Virus record (IMG/VR): IMGVR_UViG_3300042905_002654
Location: 1-25,550 of that record
Length of the DNA: 25,550 nucleotides
Reading direction: 5' to 3' (one strand)
From: a virus
Part shown: positions 1 through 8,815 of the stretch, piece after piece
How the letters are laid out: each line of letters opens with the position of its first letter
How positions within the stretch are numbered: the first letter of the stretch is position 1
The notes under the pieces: generated by a model
Databases searched by the model: none
What the model was told of the DNA's origin: nothing
Seen by the model: the letters and a program-made list of their open reading frames with translations, nothing else
Made by a program: the position numbers and the translations under genes

Positions 1-1
1 A

Positions 2-910
2 GACAAGCGCATCAAGGAGCTGCTGGACTACATCGGCAAGAACCAAGAAACAGCCGGCTGGCGAGACGAGGCGCTGAAGCGTCTGCTCACTCTCCAAGAT
101 CAGATCTCAGATGAGCTTTCTGGGCTTGCGGATCGAGGCGCGGCGATTGTCGAGGACGGGCAACGATCCGCGATACTCTCCACCACGCAGTACGCCGAGC
201 CTTTAGCGCGAGCCGCCGCAGGAGCCGTGCCCGCTGGAAAGACGTTCCCCTGGGCTACTCTCTCCTCTGATGCGTTTGAAGCGCTTGTGGGACTGTCGTC
301 CGATGGCTCACCACTCTCTACGCTTCTGGACTCGTTTGCTGGCGATACCGGCTTGCTGATTCGCAACGCGCTCCTCGACGGCATTGTCAAGGGCGAGAAC
401 CCGCGCACCGTAGCACAGCGCCTCTCTGTTACCACAAGCGTCTCACGCGCCCGTCTGGAAGCCATAGCGCGAACGGAGATGCTCAGAGCCTCACGCGAGG
501 CAAGCCGCCGAACCTACGCCGCCAATGGTGACGTACTGAGCGGATACCGCAGACTCTCTGCTGCTGACTCGCGCACCTGCGTCTCCTGCTGGGCGCTACA
601 CGGCACGCTCTCTACCACCGCTGAGATCATGCCTAGCCACACCAACTGTCGCTGCACGATGGTTCCTGAGATTCGTTCCTGGGCTGAGATTACCGGCGAC
701 ATGAGCATCCCTGACGAGCGGGAGACGATGGCAAGCGGCTCCGAGCTTTTTTCTATGCTCCCTGAATCCGATCAGGCTGAGATTCTAGGCCCATCGCGCT
801 TTGAACTGTACCGCGCTGGCGCTTCCCTGGAGTCATTCAACGCAACGGAGAACGATCCGCAGTGGGGGCCGACAACGAGAGTCAAGCCGCTCGCCGAGGT
901 AACACAATGA
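2..910 (+). CDS. Phage head morphogenesis protein (Mu gpF / SPP1 gp7 family), 5' end outside window
   Basis: Minor head protein of the Mu F family, which acts with the portal during procapsid assembly and often enters the capsid in few copies. The frame is open from base 2, giving 302 visible residues, so the true start is left of the window; a GTG at 227 is internal. The diagnostic C-terminal pattern is visible at visible residues about 155-218: an ARTE stretch, then DSRTCVSCWALHGT, then HTNCRC. The Cys pairs (193/196 and 216/218) and the two His are the conserved putative metal-binding set of PF04233. The remaining ~85 C-terminal residues are not recognised. The gene overlaps the prohead protease by ATGA at 907-910, and the portal gene is expected immediately upstream. 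Family call is firm; the exact role is from family knowledge. Confidence 0.9.
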   Translation, partial: DKRIKELLDYIGKNQETAGWRDEALKRLLTLQDQISDELSGLADRGAAIVEDGQRSAILSTTQYAEPLARAAAGAVPAGKTFPWATLSSDAFEALVGLSSDGSPLSTLLDSFAGDTGLLIRNALLDGIVKGENPRTVAQRLSVTTSVSRARLEAIARTEMLRASREASRRTYAANGDVLSGYRRLSAADSRTCVSCWALHGTLSTTAEIMPSHTNCRCTMVPEIRSWAEITGDMSIPDERETMASGSELFSMLPESDQAEILGPSRFELYRAGASLESFNATENDPQWGPTTRVKPLAEVTQ

Positions 911-1743
911 AACCCAATCAATTCGACGCTACCCAACCTATCCGCAAGCGCTTTTCCATTAAAGCGGCAGATGCGGCTCTGGAGGCCAACACGCTCAAGG
1001 GCGCGGCGGCTGGCATCGGCAACATCGACAGCCACGGTGACGTGATATTCCCGGGTGCGTTCTCTGCTGACGTGCTCACCGAGTTTCTGCGCTCGGGATT
1101 TGTGGCGCTTGCTCATGAGTGGGACGACTTGCCTATCGGCTACCCCACAATAGCCGAGGAGCGGGGACGGATGCTCTACACAGAGGCAACGTTTCATAGC
1201 ACGTCGGAAGCGCAGGACGTTCGCGCTGTGGCGTCCGAGCGTATCGCGGCAGGCAAGAGCGTGGGGCTATCGGTGGGCTTTTTCTGCCAGATGGGTGATT
1301 GCATTGACTTTCCCAATGGTATGGAGCTTCTCACCTATGCACGTGGCCTGGGCATCAACATGGACTTGCTGGATGTGGCGGCGATTGCGGCCTATGACGA
1401 CTACATCCGCGCAATCATCAAAGTCAGTCGGCTTGTTGAGTACAGCATCGTGACGATCCCCGCCAACCCTGAAGCCGAGGCCATGAGCGCCAAAGCACAG
1501 GCGGCGCAAAAACCAATTTCGACAGTGCGTGAGCTAGAGAATCTCCTGCGGGATGCAGGGCAGTCTCGGAGCATCGCCGCGCAGTCAATTACCAACCTCA
1601 AAGCACACCTGCGGGACGCGGAAACAGATGAGGTTTCACCGGGAGAGGCCACTCCTCCCCCAAGTCCGGGCGCGGATAACGCCATGCAAATAAACCTACG
1701 CGCTCGCGCTCTTGCAGCTCGTTCGCGCGCATTGAGGAACTAA
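907..1743 (+). CDS. Prohead protease, HK97 family (peptidase S78)
   Basis: Serine protease that cleaves the scaffolding part of the major capsid protein during head maturation. The 278-aa protein carries the family pattern in order: GIGNIDSHGDVIFPGAF (residues 36-52), FVALAHEWDDLPIGYP (65-80) with the probable catalytic His70, and SVGLSVGF (118-125) with the probable nucleophile Ser122. I chose the ATG at 907 because it forms an ATGA overlap with the upstream stop and has GAGG about 8 bases upstream; an in-frame start at 862 would add 15 residues lying inside the previous gene. The C-terminal ~60 residues are Ala/Pro-rich and probably a linker or autoprocessed tail. It sits directly before the capsid gene, as in HK97. 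Confidence 0.93.
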   Translation: MKPNQFDATQPIRKRFSIKAADAALEANTLKGAAAGIGNIDSHGDVIFPGAFSADVLTEFLRSGFVALAHEWDDLPIGYPTIAEERGRMLYTEATFHSTSEAQDVRAVASERIAAGKSVGLSVGFFCQMGDCIDFPNGMELLTYARGLGINMDLLDVAAIAAYDDYIRAIIKVSRLVEYSIVTIPANPEAEAMSAKAQAAQKPISTVRELENLLRDAGQSRSIAAQSITNLKAHLRDAETDEVSPGEATPPPSPGADNAMQINLRARALAARSRALRN

Positions 1744-3113
1744 TGAACCTGAAAGAGAAACTGGATGCTCTCCAGAAAAAGAGCCAATCGTTCGAGGGGA
1801 TGATTGAGGCCGGCACTCTTCTGTCTGCCGAACAGATGGCGGAGTTTGATACCGTCGTGAGTGAGATTGAGTCTGTCAATAAGCAGCTCGAGGTTGCTGA
1901 GCGAAGCGCCAAGGCTCGCGCCTCTGCCAACGCTCCTGCCAACGCGCTGCCCCTGCCTACCGCCACCAGCCCACAGGCCGAGCGCAAGACGCTCATCCTG
2001 CGAAGCGCTGCGGGTGCCAAGGTCGATCAGTGGGAAGGTGCTACTCGCGAGGAGAAGGCCACCAACGCGTACGGCTTTGGGATGTGGTGTCTCTCACTCA
2101 TGGGTGAGGATAAGATCGGCGCTCTGGCCACCAAGGCGACTGACTACTGCAAGAGCATCGGTGTACTCAAAGCGCATTTCGAGCGAGACAACGAGTCGGG
2201 CGGGTTCTTTGTCCCCGATCAGTTTGTCAATACCATCATCGACCTTCGCAACCAGTACGGACAGTTCCGCCAGTTCGCCCAAGTGCTTCCTATGTCCTCC
2301 GACGTGGCAACTATCTCCCGTCGCTCTACCGGCCTCTCTGCCCTCTGGGTTGGCGAGTCTGCCAGCATCAGCGAGAGCACAATGGCATGGGATCAGGTTC
2401 GCCTAGTTGCCAAGAAGCTTGCGTCCTACGCGGTTCTCTCCTCTGAGCTGTCTGAGGACTCGGTGATTGATCTTGCCAACTACCTCGCGCAAGAGATGGC
2501 CTACCAGATGGCCTACCAGGAGGATTTGGCAGGATTTACCGGAGACGGCACCAGCACATTCGGCGGCATCATCGGAGCCACTGCCAAGCTCAAGGGACTC
2601 TCTGCCACCATCGCCAACATTGCCGGGCTACGAGTCGGCACGGGCAACGCTTACAGTGAGCTTACCCTCGCCGACTTCCGCTCAGTGATTGGTCGATGCC
2701 CCAGCTACGCACGTCGCAACGCTGCCTGGTTTGTCCATCCCGTCCTCTACTTTGAGACGATGGTAGGCCTTGCTGAGTCGGCTGGTGGAACCACCACCAC
2801 CGAGCTCATCAACGGCACTCGCCGCGATATGTTCATGGGCTATCCGGTAAACCTTATCGAGGTTATGCCAAGCGTGGAGGCAAACAGCCAAGTCTGCGCC
2901 CTCTTTGGTGATCTGCGCTCTGCGGCCATCCTAGGCAACCGTCGCGGCATCACGGTATCGCGCTCGGAGCACGTGCGCTTCGTGAACGACGATCTCGTCC
3001 TCAAGGCCACGGCTCGTCTTGACATCAACGTCCACAGCACTGGCAACGCCTCTGCAACCGCCAGCCTGCGTGTACCCGGCCCGCTTGTCGGACTCATCAC
3101 CGCCGCCGCGTAA
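1743..3113 (+). CDS. Major capsid protein, HK97 fold
   Basis: Forms the icosahedral shell. The 456-aa protein begins with a charged, helical coiled-coil segment (about residues 1-60) typical of the HK97 delta domain, which acts as internal scaffold and is removed by the protease encoded just upstream. An Ala/Pro linker follows to about 80. The shell domain starts near ESGGFFVPDQF (about 157) and includes the family-typical FTGDGTSTFGGIIG (about 264-277). The ATG at 1743 shares a base with the TAA of the protease (TAATG). A 12-base in-frame tandem duplication (2496-2519) gives MAYQMAYQ in the region expected to be the long spine helix. A stable hairpin follows the stop codon. Confidence 0.95.
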   Translation: MNLKEKLDALQKKSQSFEGMIEAGTLLSAEQMAEFDTVVSEIESVNKQLEVAERSAKARASANAPANALPLPTATSPQAERKTLILRSAAGAKVDQWEGATREEKATNAYGFGMWCLSLMGEDKIGALATKATDYCKSIGVLKAHFERDNESGGFFVPDQFVNTIIDLRNQYGQFRQFAQVLPMSSDVATISRRSTGLSALWVGESASISESTMAWDQVRLVAKKLASYAVLSSELSEDSVIDLANYLAQEMAYQMAYQEDLAGFTGDGTSTFGGIIGATAKLKGLSATIANIAGLRVGTGNAYSELTLADFRSVIGRCPSYARRNAAWFVHPVLYFETMVGLAESAGGTTTTELINGTRRDMFMGYPVNLIEVMPSVEANSQVCALFGDLRSAAILGNRRGITVSRSEHVRFVNDDLVLKATARLDINVHSTGNASATASLRVPGPLVGLITAAA

Positions 3114-3124
3114 TGACTACGTTT

Positions 3125-3148
3125 AAGGGGCGGGATGGCCTGCCCCTT
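3125..3148 (+). other. Intergenic hairpin after the capsid gene
   Basis: AAGGGGCGGG and CCTGCCCCTT form a 10-bp stem (nine Watson-Crick pairs and one G-U) around the tetraloop ATGG. It lies 12 bases after the capsid stop and just before the next gene's GGAGA ribosome site (3149-3153). There is no following T-tract, so it is not an ordinary intrinsic terminator. A likely role is a block to 3' decay or an RNA-processing element that raises capsid mRNA over downstream genes; that role is inference. Confidence 0.7.
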
Positions 3149-3159
3149 GGAGAATCTAA

Positions 3160-3609
3160 ATGGGAATCCCTCTTCAAAATATCTATGTCCAGAACGTAAC
3201 GCCCCCAGCGGCGATTGTGGACAATGCCGCGTTTACCACGGCTGAGATTGATACCGTCGTGAGCGGCATCAAGTACAACTACCTCACCGTCCTAGTGAGC
3301 TTTGGCGCAATGGACATCGCGGTGTCTGCTATGGCGCTTCAGTCCAGCGACACTAGTGGCTCCGGCTTTGCCAACGTCACAGGGTATGTCGGTGGCACTG
3401 ACTTCACGCTCCCCAGCGCAACGTCGGATAACACCGTCTATGCGTTCCAGGTGGACTTGCGTGGTAAAAAGCGCTACTTCGATCTCTCCCTGACGGGCGG
3501 CGATGGAACTTCTGGTACGTTCTGCTCCGTGCTTGCGATCCTGAGCCAGGCCGCTGAAACCCCGATCACTGCTGCCACTAAGGGCTTTGCCGTGGAGATT
3601 ATCGGTTAA
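3160..3609 (+). CDS. Unknown structural protein, possible capsid decoration protein
   Basis: 149 aa, not recognised from motifs. It is beta-rich, low in charge, without signal peptide or membrane segment, and has alternating short strands separated by Gly/Ser/Thr turns (for example SSDTSGSGFANVTGY near residue 62 and LTGGDGTSGTF near 111). This composition fits a compact beta-sandwich or jelly-roll. The position immediately after the major capsid gene, behind a hairpin and with its own GGAGA site 6 bases before ATG, is where head decoration (cement) proteins or head fibres are commonly encoded. The decoration role is inferred from position and fold impression only; a small tail or neck protein is the alternative. 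Confidence 0.5.
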   Translation: MGIPLQNIYVQNVTPPAAIVDNAAFTTAEIDTVVSGIKYNYLTVLVSFGAMDIAVSAMALQSSDTSGSGFANVTGYVGGTDFTLPSATSDNTVYAFQVDLRGKKRYFDLSLTGGDGTSGTFCSVLAILSQAAETPITAATKGFAVEIIG

Positions 3610-4094
3610 TGACTCTAGCTGAGGCGCGCGCGGCCCTCAAGCGCACGGTGCAGGCAAGTGTCGAGCCAATCCTAACAGACGTTGAGATTGACGAGATACT
3701 AGCCGATCACCTGCGCTTCTCCGACTACGTGGCGGCTACCGCCTACATAGTCGGTAGCCGTGTTCGCCTCAGCAATGGGCGAATTTATCGGTGCATTGTG
3801 GCAGGAACAAGCGCCGACAGTGGCCTTGGCCCCGAGTGGCCTGATGCTCCCTATGCCCACACTGGGCAAACCTTTGATGACGGCACAGGTGACTTGCGCT
3901 GGCAAGACGATGGCGCAGACTCTATCGGCGCTTACGACTTAGGCGGCGCAACCCACGATGCGTGGATGCTCAAAGCGGCGAAAGTTTCGGCAAACGTGGA
4001 CTTCTCCGCAGACGGGCAGAGCATCAAGGCATCACAAGAGGCGGCAGAGTACCGCAAACGCGCCAATCTCACCACCGGGGCATGGGTGTTCTAG
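3609..4094 (+). CDS. Head-tail connector (adaptor) with inserted carbohydrate-binding-like domain
   Basis: 161 aa, probably the adaptor that binds under the portal (HK97 gp6 / SPP1 gp15 type). The helical connector signature is split: LTDVEIDEILADHLRF near the N-terminus (22-37), and a C-terminal stretch AWMLKAAKVSANVDFSADG (118-136) followed by SQEAAEYRKRA, which matches the usual connector ending. Between them (about 41-104) is a separate beta domain with YIVGSRVRLSNGRIYRCIVAG, GPEWP and DGTGDLRWQDDG, resembling small carbohydrate-binding (CBM5/12-like) or fibre modules. It begins at a TAATG junction and its TAG touches the next ATG. Connector call moderate; the insert's identity is inference. 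Confidence 0.65.
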   Translation: MTLAEARAALKRTVQASVEPILTDVEIDEILADHLRFSDYVAATAYIVGSRVRLSNGRIYRCIVAGTSADSGLGPEWPDAPYAHTGQTFDDGTGDLRWQDDGADSIGAYDLGGATHDAWMLKAAKVSANVDFSADGQSIKASQEAAEYRKRANLTTGAWVF

Positions 4095-4454
4095 ATGACT
4101 CTCCAGGCTCGCCAGTCGATGCACGTTAAGTATTTTCTCAAGCAGAAGTGCTCTGTCACTCGTGCGTCCATTGGCTCTAAATCTGCCTACGGAGGACGAG
4201 AGAATCGCCTCAAGAGCGTTGCTGAGAATGTCCCTTGCCGGGTTTCTGCTCCGGGGCGCTCACAGATAACAGAGAGCGGGACACGCTCTATCAGCCTCGG
4301 GGATTGGGATGTACTCCTGCCTATCGGCACGGACATCGCGCTAGAGGATGAGGTGCATATCGGTAGCGACACCTACGAGGTAATCGGGAGCGATGCCGGT
4401 AGAGCCGAAGCGCTTTGCCTGACAGTGTATTGCCGCAGAAAGAGCAGCAAATGA
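4095..4454 (+). CDS. Head closure (head-tail joining) protein
   Basis: 119 aa. The protein has the general composition of phage head-closure/stopper proteins (SPP1 gp16 / HK97 gp7 type), which close the portal channel and form the tail docking interface. Visible cues are a basic N-terminal part, VPCRVSAPGR (about 47-56), and the C-terminal beta pattern DWDVLLPIGTDIALEDEVHIG (71-91) and DTYEVIGSDAGRAEALCLTVYC (93-114). The last block, a property described for parameter-rich beta-barrels of this family, is common in head-tail adaptors. The start directly follows the connector's stop codon, and its own stop overlaps the next ATG (ATGA at 4451-4454). Position between connector and tail genes supports the role; sequence evidence is moderate. 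Confidence 0.65.
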   Translation: MTLQARQSMHVKYFLKQKCSVTRASIGSKSAYGGRENRLKSVAENVPCRVSAPGRSQITESGTRSISLGDWDVLLPIGTDIALEDEVHIGSDTYEVIGSDAGRAEALCLTVYCRRKSSK

Positions 4455-4813
4455 AACCAGAAACACCCGTTTATGATGATCTGCTTATCGGTGGCCTGGC
4501 GCAAATGCAGTGGACATGGCCGCTAGAAATGTTCAACACGGGACTTGACGACTTGCTGAACTGGGTATTTCCAGTGACTCCTGGGTGGGTTCAGCCTGCC
4601 TATGATCGCATCATGGGATGGGTAGACAAGATCAAGAGCTGGTTTAGCGCCAATGTCGCAATGGGCTACGAGTACCAAGACGAGGACGAGTTTATCGCCG
4701 ACTTTGAGGATGCAATTGCCTACGCAGAGCGAGAGACGGGCGACACCCGCGCAGAGATAATCGCCCTCATCGATGCTGGGCCGTCTCCTCTCGTTGCTGG
4801 GGAGCCGGGCTAG
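4451..4813 (+). CDS. Unknown 120-aa protein
   Basis: Not recognised. The N-terminal half is rich in Trp and hydrophobic residues (MQWTWPLEMF, LLNWVFPVTPGWVQP, IMGWVDKIKSWF at about residues 18-69) and looks amphipathic rather than a clean transmembrane helix; the C-terminal half is acidic (YQDEDEFIADFEDA). The start at 4451 is chosen for its ATGA overlap with the head-closure gene; a TTG at 4415 would add 12 residues inside that gene. It opens the block of membrane and fibre genes, so a membrane-associated or lysis-accessory role is possible but unproven. Confidence 0.6.
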   Translation: MKPETPVYDDLLIGGLAQMQWTWPLEMFNTGLDDLLNWVFPVTPGWVQPAYDRIMGWVDKIKSWFSANVAMGYEYQDEDEFIADFEDAIAYAERETGDTRAEIIALIDAGPSPLVAGEPG

Positions 4814-4817
4814 TTCG

Positions 4818-5126
4818 ATGGCGCTGATTAACATGATAACTGCACTGCCAGTAGGAGGGCATGGGATTTTGGCATTATCAATACCGGTGGAGTGGGCCGC
4901 AATTATTATTCCCGCGCTACTGCTGCTGCTTTCGGGCGGTATCGCTCACCTAAAAGTCGTTTGGGACATTCGCGGGGAGCTGCGGCACGTTGGCGAGAAA
5001 GTCACTGAAACCCTGGGTGACATCGATCACATTAGGCGCGATGTCGAGGATTTGAAAATTAGCCATGCCACTAACTCGGCTCATCATGAAGAGCGCATCA
5101 CTGCGCTGGAGAAAGTAGCGAGATGA
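4818..5126 (+). CDS. Small membrane protein: one transmembrane helix then coiled coil
   Basis: 102 aa. A single strong hydrophobic segment (about residues 16-42, including AAIIIPALLLLLSGGIA) is followed by a charged helical region to the C-terminus with heptad-like spacing (VGEKVTETLGDIDHIRRDVEDL). This one-span plus coiled-coil architecture is seen in phage lysis accessory or spanin-like proteins and in some holin partners. It lies next to a two-span membrane protein and about 3 kb before the endolysin. The ATG at 4818 lies 4 bases after the previous stop; an internal ATG at 4833 and an upstream ATG at 4773 are alternatives, and the ribosome site is weak. The lysis role is inference. Confidence 0.6.
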   Translation: MALINMITALPVGGHGILALSIPVEWAAIIIPALLLLLSGGIAHLKVVWDIRGELRHVGEKVTETLGDIDHIRRDVEDLKISHATNSAHHEERITALEKVAR

Positions 5127-5478
5127 AAAACAATGTGAACATTACCACGGGAGGACTGCTGATTCTGGTAGTGGTGGGCATTGCGGCTCTGACGACGCTT
5201 ACGGCGCTAGGCAAGCCCGTTCCCGAGGTTCTGTCCGTTGTCATCGCTGGCGCTCTAACGGGGCTACTGGGGCTATCCGTGCCGGGTGGCTCTAAAGCGC
5301 CTCCTGCAGCACTGCCAGGGCAAGCCGACGAGACTGGCCCCGCTGACGATGTCGAGCCAAGCATTGTCGAAGCGGCCATCAATGCCGCTCTGCCTCCTGC
5401 CGTTGGCGCAGTGGCTCCTGAGCTTGCAGGCAACATTGCCAAAGAAATTGGGCGCGTTTTGCGGCGGGGTATCAAGCT

Positions 5479-5482
<4 letters not shown>
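5123..5482 (+). CDS. Putative holin or lysis-associated membrane protein, two transmembrane helices
   Basis: 119 aa. Two adjacent hydrophobic segments are visible: GGLLILVVVGIAALTTLTAL (10-29) and VLSVVIAGALTGLLGLSV (36-53), joined by a short GKPVPE turn. A Pro/Ala/Asp-rich linker (54-80) and a C-terminal helix ending in basic RVLRRGIKL follow. Two spans and a positively charged tail fit a class II holin, which would release the amidase encoded at 8206, but no specific holin family motif is recognised. The ATG at 5123 overlaps the previous stop (ATGA), so the two membrane proteins are probably translated together. Confidence 0.5.
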
Positions 5483-6437
<955 letters not shown>

Positions 6438-6439
6438 TT

Positions 6440-6763
6440 ATGCCAGCACAAGAAATCATACCTGCCGATATTGCTTCAGAGACAACTCAAGAATCCTCTT
6501 TGGAGGTTCTTAGCGCTATTCGAGTGGCACTCGGCCTCATTGCCGCTCAGTCCTCGCGCATCATGCCCGATGCGTCGGGGCGCAACCGGGTTGCCATCGA
6601 ATCGGGTGGTGTGACGATCTCCAGTGGAACTGTAACGACGGTAACAACAATAACAACCCTCTCAAACCAGACGAGCATCGGAGGCATTGCGGCAAACCCT
6701 CAGGTGCCGTCTCTGATGATGCTGACAGCAGACAACTTGCGAAGGAACATAACGGTTAGCTAA
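6440..6763 (+). CDS. Small fibre-associated protein of unknown function
   Basis: 107 aa. The N-terminal half is helical and Ala/Ser-rich; the central part, PDASGRNRVAIESGGVTISSGTVTTV split across residues 50-75, is followed by Thr-rich beta sequence and a short C-terminus NLRRNITVS. Small proteins with a DASGR.RV....G..I.SGTVTTV-like pattern are common beside tail-fibre genes in environmental phages. No catalytic motif is seen. The ATG at 6440 has AGGAAG 7-12 bases upstream, preferred over an in-frame ATG at 6386 inside the collagen-like gene. It sits between two fibre genes, suggesting a connecting or tip protein; this is inference. Confidence 0.55.
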   Translation: MPAQEIIPADIASETTQESSLEVLSAIRVALGLIAAQSSRIMPDASGRNRVAIESGGVTISSGTVTTVTTITTLSNQTSIGGIAANPQVPSLMMLTADNLRRNITVS

Positions 6764-6767
6764 TCTA

Positions 6768-8204
6768 ATGGCAACACTCAACACAAACAGAAAAATTCTC
6801 GATCTCAAGCGGTGGGAGCTTCTCTCGGCTGCCCCTGTCGCAACGGCGGCGGGAATGTTCATCGCCTCGTCTCGCCACTACAGACAGCAACAGATGTACG
6901 TTACGTCCATCTCCGCTTGCTACCTCTACTCTCCAAATGAGGACGGATGGACACAGATTCCAACTCCTGCGCTTGCGGGTACGTTCGGCGCGGGGGCTTG
7001 TGGAGTAGCTGGCGCATGGTCTACGGGAAACACCGTCGGGGCGCAGTCGCTAACGGCTACAGCCGGGACAACCACTACCCTGACGACAAACCAGCCGCTT
7101 GCCAGGGATTTGCGCGGCTACTCGGTGCAGATTCTGGCAGGCCCCAATGCGGGGCAGACGTTCGTGATCGCATCCAACACCATCGGAACCAATGCAGTCA
7201 TCACGTTTACCACGACGGCAGGAACGGCGCACTCAGCATCAAGCGTCTACCGTCTTTGCACTCCCGTCTGGTACGTCATCAACGCGGGAACTTTGGCGGC
7301 AAACATCTTCAAAAAGTACTGCTTTGCGACGAACACCTGGACGGCACTCACGCAGACGGGTTTGCCTGCAACCATCAGCACCGACTCCAAGCTCATCTCT
7401 ACCCCGTCATGGATGGACTCGGACTACCACAACTTCGCAACAGGAACAGCTACGGCAGGCGCGGCAACGACGCTCACCCAAAGCGCGGCGAACTGGGCGA
7501 CGAACCAGTGGGCGAACTCCCAGGTTCGGATCGTCAGCGGGACTGGCGCGGGGCAGATTCGTACCATTGCAAGCAACACAGGGACGGTTCTGACGGTATC
7601 GGCGGCATGGACAACCAACCCGGACGCTACTTCGGTATTTCAGATTCAGGGCAACGACGACTTCCTCTACTACATGGGGAGCAATGCAGTAACCCTCTAC
7701 CGTTACTCCATCTCGGCAAACACCTGGACAACGCTATCCCCCACGGCAGCTCGTGCGGCGGCTCCAGGTACGGGCATGTCTGGGCACTGGGTCTGGGATT
7801 CAACCGACGCGGGATGGACAAATCAAAACGCCATCCAGAACGGGCGGTACATCTACTCCTTTCAAGGAGGCGGCACGACGAATCTCCACCGCTACGACAT
7901 TGCGGCAAATACTTGGGCGACTATCACCTACTCACCCGCAACCGATACGTTTACGACGGGCACAAAATACGCCTACAACCAGGACTACCTCTACATCCAG
8001 AAAGATGCTACGGGTCGGTGGTTTCGGTACAACTGCGTGACATCGGAGATGGACGGCTGGACGACGATGGCGTACCCCAACGGTGCAGCAGTCCTCGGGG
8101 ATACGGCGTTTGACGTTACCTACATCGACGGTGCGACTCAGATACCCTACGTCTACATGGTGCTCAACACCTCGGCAATCACGCTCAGGCAGATGGTGAT
8201 CTAA
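6768..8204 (+). CDS. Kelch-like beta-propeller fibre protein
   Basis: 478 aa. Repeating blade-like motifs with a conserved Asn-Thr-Trp turn are visible: DGWTQIP (59), NTWTALTQ (189), NTWTTLSP (318), NTWATITY (381) and DGWTTMAY (429), usually preceded by Tyr-rich strands such as LYRYSIS and LHRYDIA. This is the pattern of kelch-type beta-propellers, common in receptor-binding and fibre proteins. Two copies of a separate ~68-residue beta module (about 94-163 and 226-293) are inserted, each with G(A/P)..GAGQ/NAGQ followed by IASNT. No signal peptide. The start is 4 bases after the previous stop. Probably a host-surface-binding fibre; target unknown. Confidence 0.65.
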   Translation: MATLNTNRKILDLKRWELLSAAPVATAAGMFIASSRHYRQQQMYVTSISACYLYSPNEDGWTQIPTPALAGTFGAGACGVAGAWSTGNTVGAQSLTATAGTTTTLTTNQPLARDLRGYSVQILAGPNAGQTFVIASNTIGTNAVITFTTTAGTAHSASSVYRLCTPVWYVINAGTLAANIFKKYCFATNTWTALTQTGLPATISTDSKLISTPSWMDSDYHNFATGTATAGAATTLTQSAANWATNQWANSQVRIVSGTGAGQIRTIASNTGTVLTVSAAWTTNPDATSVFQIQGNDDFLYYMGSNAVTLYRYSISANTWTTLSPTAARAAAPGTGMSGHWVWDSTDAGWTNQNAIQNGRYIYSFQGGGTTNLHRYDIAANTWATITYSPATDTFTTGTKYAYNQDYLYIQKDATGRWFRYNCVTSEMDGWTTMAYPNGAAVLGDTAFDVTYIDGATQIPYVYMVLNTSAITLRQMVI

Positions 8205-8205
8205 G

Positions 8206-8769
8206 ATGAAATTATGCATTGATCCGGGGCATGGGTATGCAAATCGCCGCCCCGGTATCTATGACTCGGGCGCGACATCGGCAGGCGTAGCGGAAGCGGA
8301 CGTTGCTCTCCAGATCGCTCTCACGGGCAAGTGGCTCTGCAATCAGAGGGGCATTGAGTGCTGGCTAACCCGCGACGACGATACCGATCCTGCGCCCGTC
8401 TCTAGCCGTGACGACAGAGCAGAGCAGGCAGGATGCACACACTTTCTCTCGATCCACCTGAACGCCGCCACCGGAGCCGCTACCGGCACGGAGACGTTCT
8501 ACCGGGACATGGCAGATAAGGCGTGGGCAGATAAAGTCCAGTCCGCCGCGCTTGATGCCTGGGGGCTACGCAATCGTGGACTAAAAAGCGAGTCAGAGAG
8601 TCAGCACTCCCGGCTTGCGGTGTTTGACTTCGACGGCCCTGCAGCACTGCTGGAGGTGGGCTTTATCGACAACCCGCTGGATCGTGGACGGGCGCAGGAT
8701 CGTGATCGGCGCATCGCGTTCTGGTCGGCGCTTCTGGACAACCTGACATCAACTCAGGAAAAGCTATGA
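8206..8769 (+). CDS. Endolysin: N-acetylmuramoyl-L-alanine amidase (Amidase_3)
   Basis: 187 aa, a single zinc amidase domain that cuts between MurNAc and the peptide stem. The family's metal and catalytic residues are all in place: His9 in DPGHG, Glu30 in VAEADVAL, His84 in LSIHLNA, and the catalytic Glu150 in LLEVGF. Length equals the bare catalytic domain, so no separate cell-wall-binding module is present, and there is no signal peptide, consistent with holin-dependent release. It starts 1 base after the fibre gene stop. Its neighbours are fibre genes on both sides while the candidate holins are 3 kb upstream, so a tail-associated lysin is possible, though an ordinary endolysin is more likely. 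Confidence 0.9.
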   Translation: MKLCIDPGHGYANRRPGIYDSGATSAGVAEADVALQIALTGKWLCNQRGIECWLTRDDDTDPAPVSSRDDRAEQAGCTHFLSIHLNAATGAATGTETFYRDMADKAWADKVQSAALDAWGLRNRGLKSESESQHSRLAVFDFDGPAALLEVGFIDNPLDRGRAQDRDRRIAFWSALLDNLTSTQEKL

Positions 8770-8815
8770 AACTTTCGGAAATAGTTTGACATTGGTTTTG
8801 GACAAAGGATAAAAA

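Noticed and set aside
1846-3263. 16-base identical stretch TTGATACCGTCGTGAG in the capsid gene and again at 3248-3263
   Set aside because: Isolated match coding a similar short peptide; flanks unrelated, probably chance.
6947-8113. Second plus-strand frame of 388 codons over the kelch-like gene
   Set aside because: Rich in His/Arg/Cys shadow composition and without a start signal; the 478-aa frame shows regular Trp repeats.
8786-8815. TTGACA with a 16-17-bp spacer to GATAAA/ATAAAA before the gene at 8816
   Set aside because: The -10 is weak and would place the transcript start inside the gene (about 8820), while a good AAGGA ribosome site precedes the ATG; coupling to the operon is enough.
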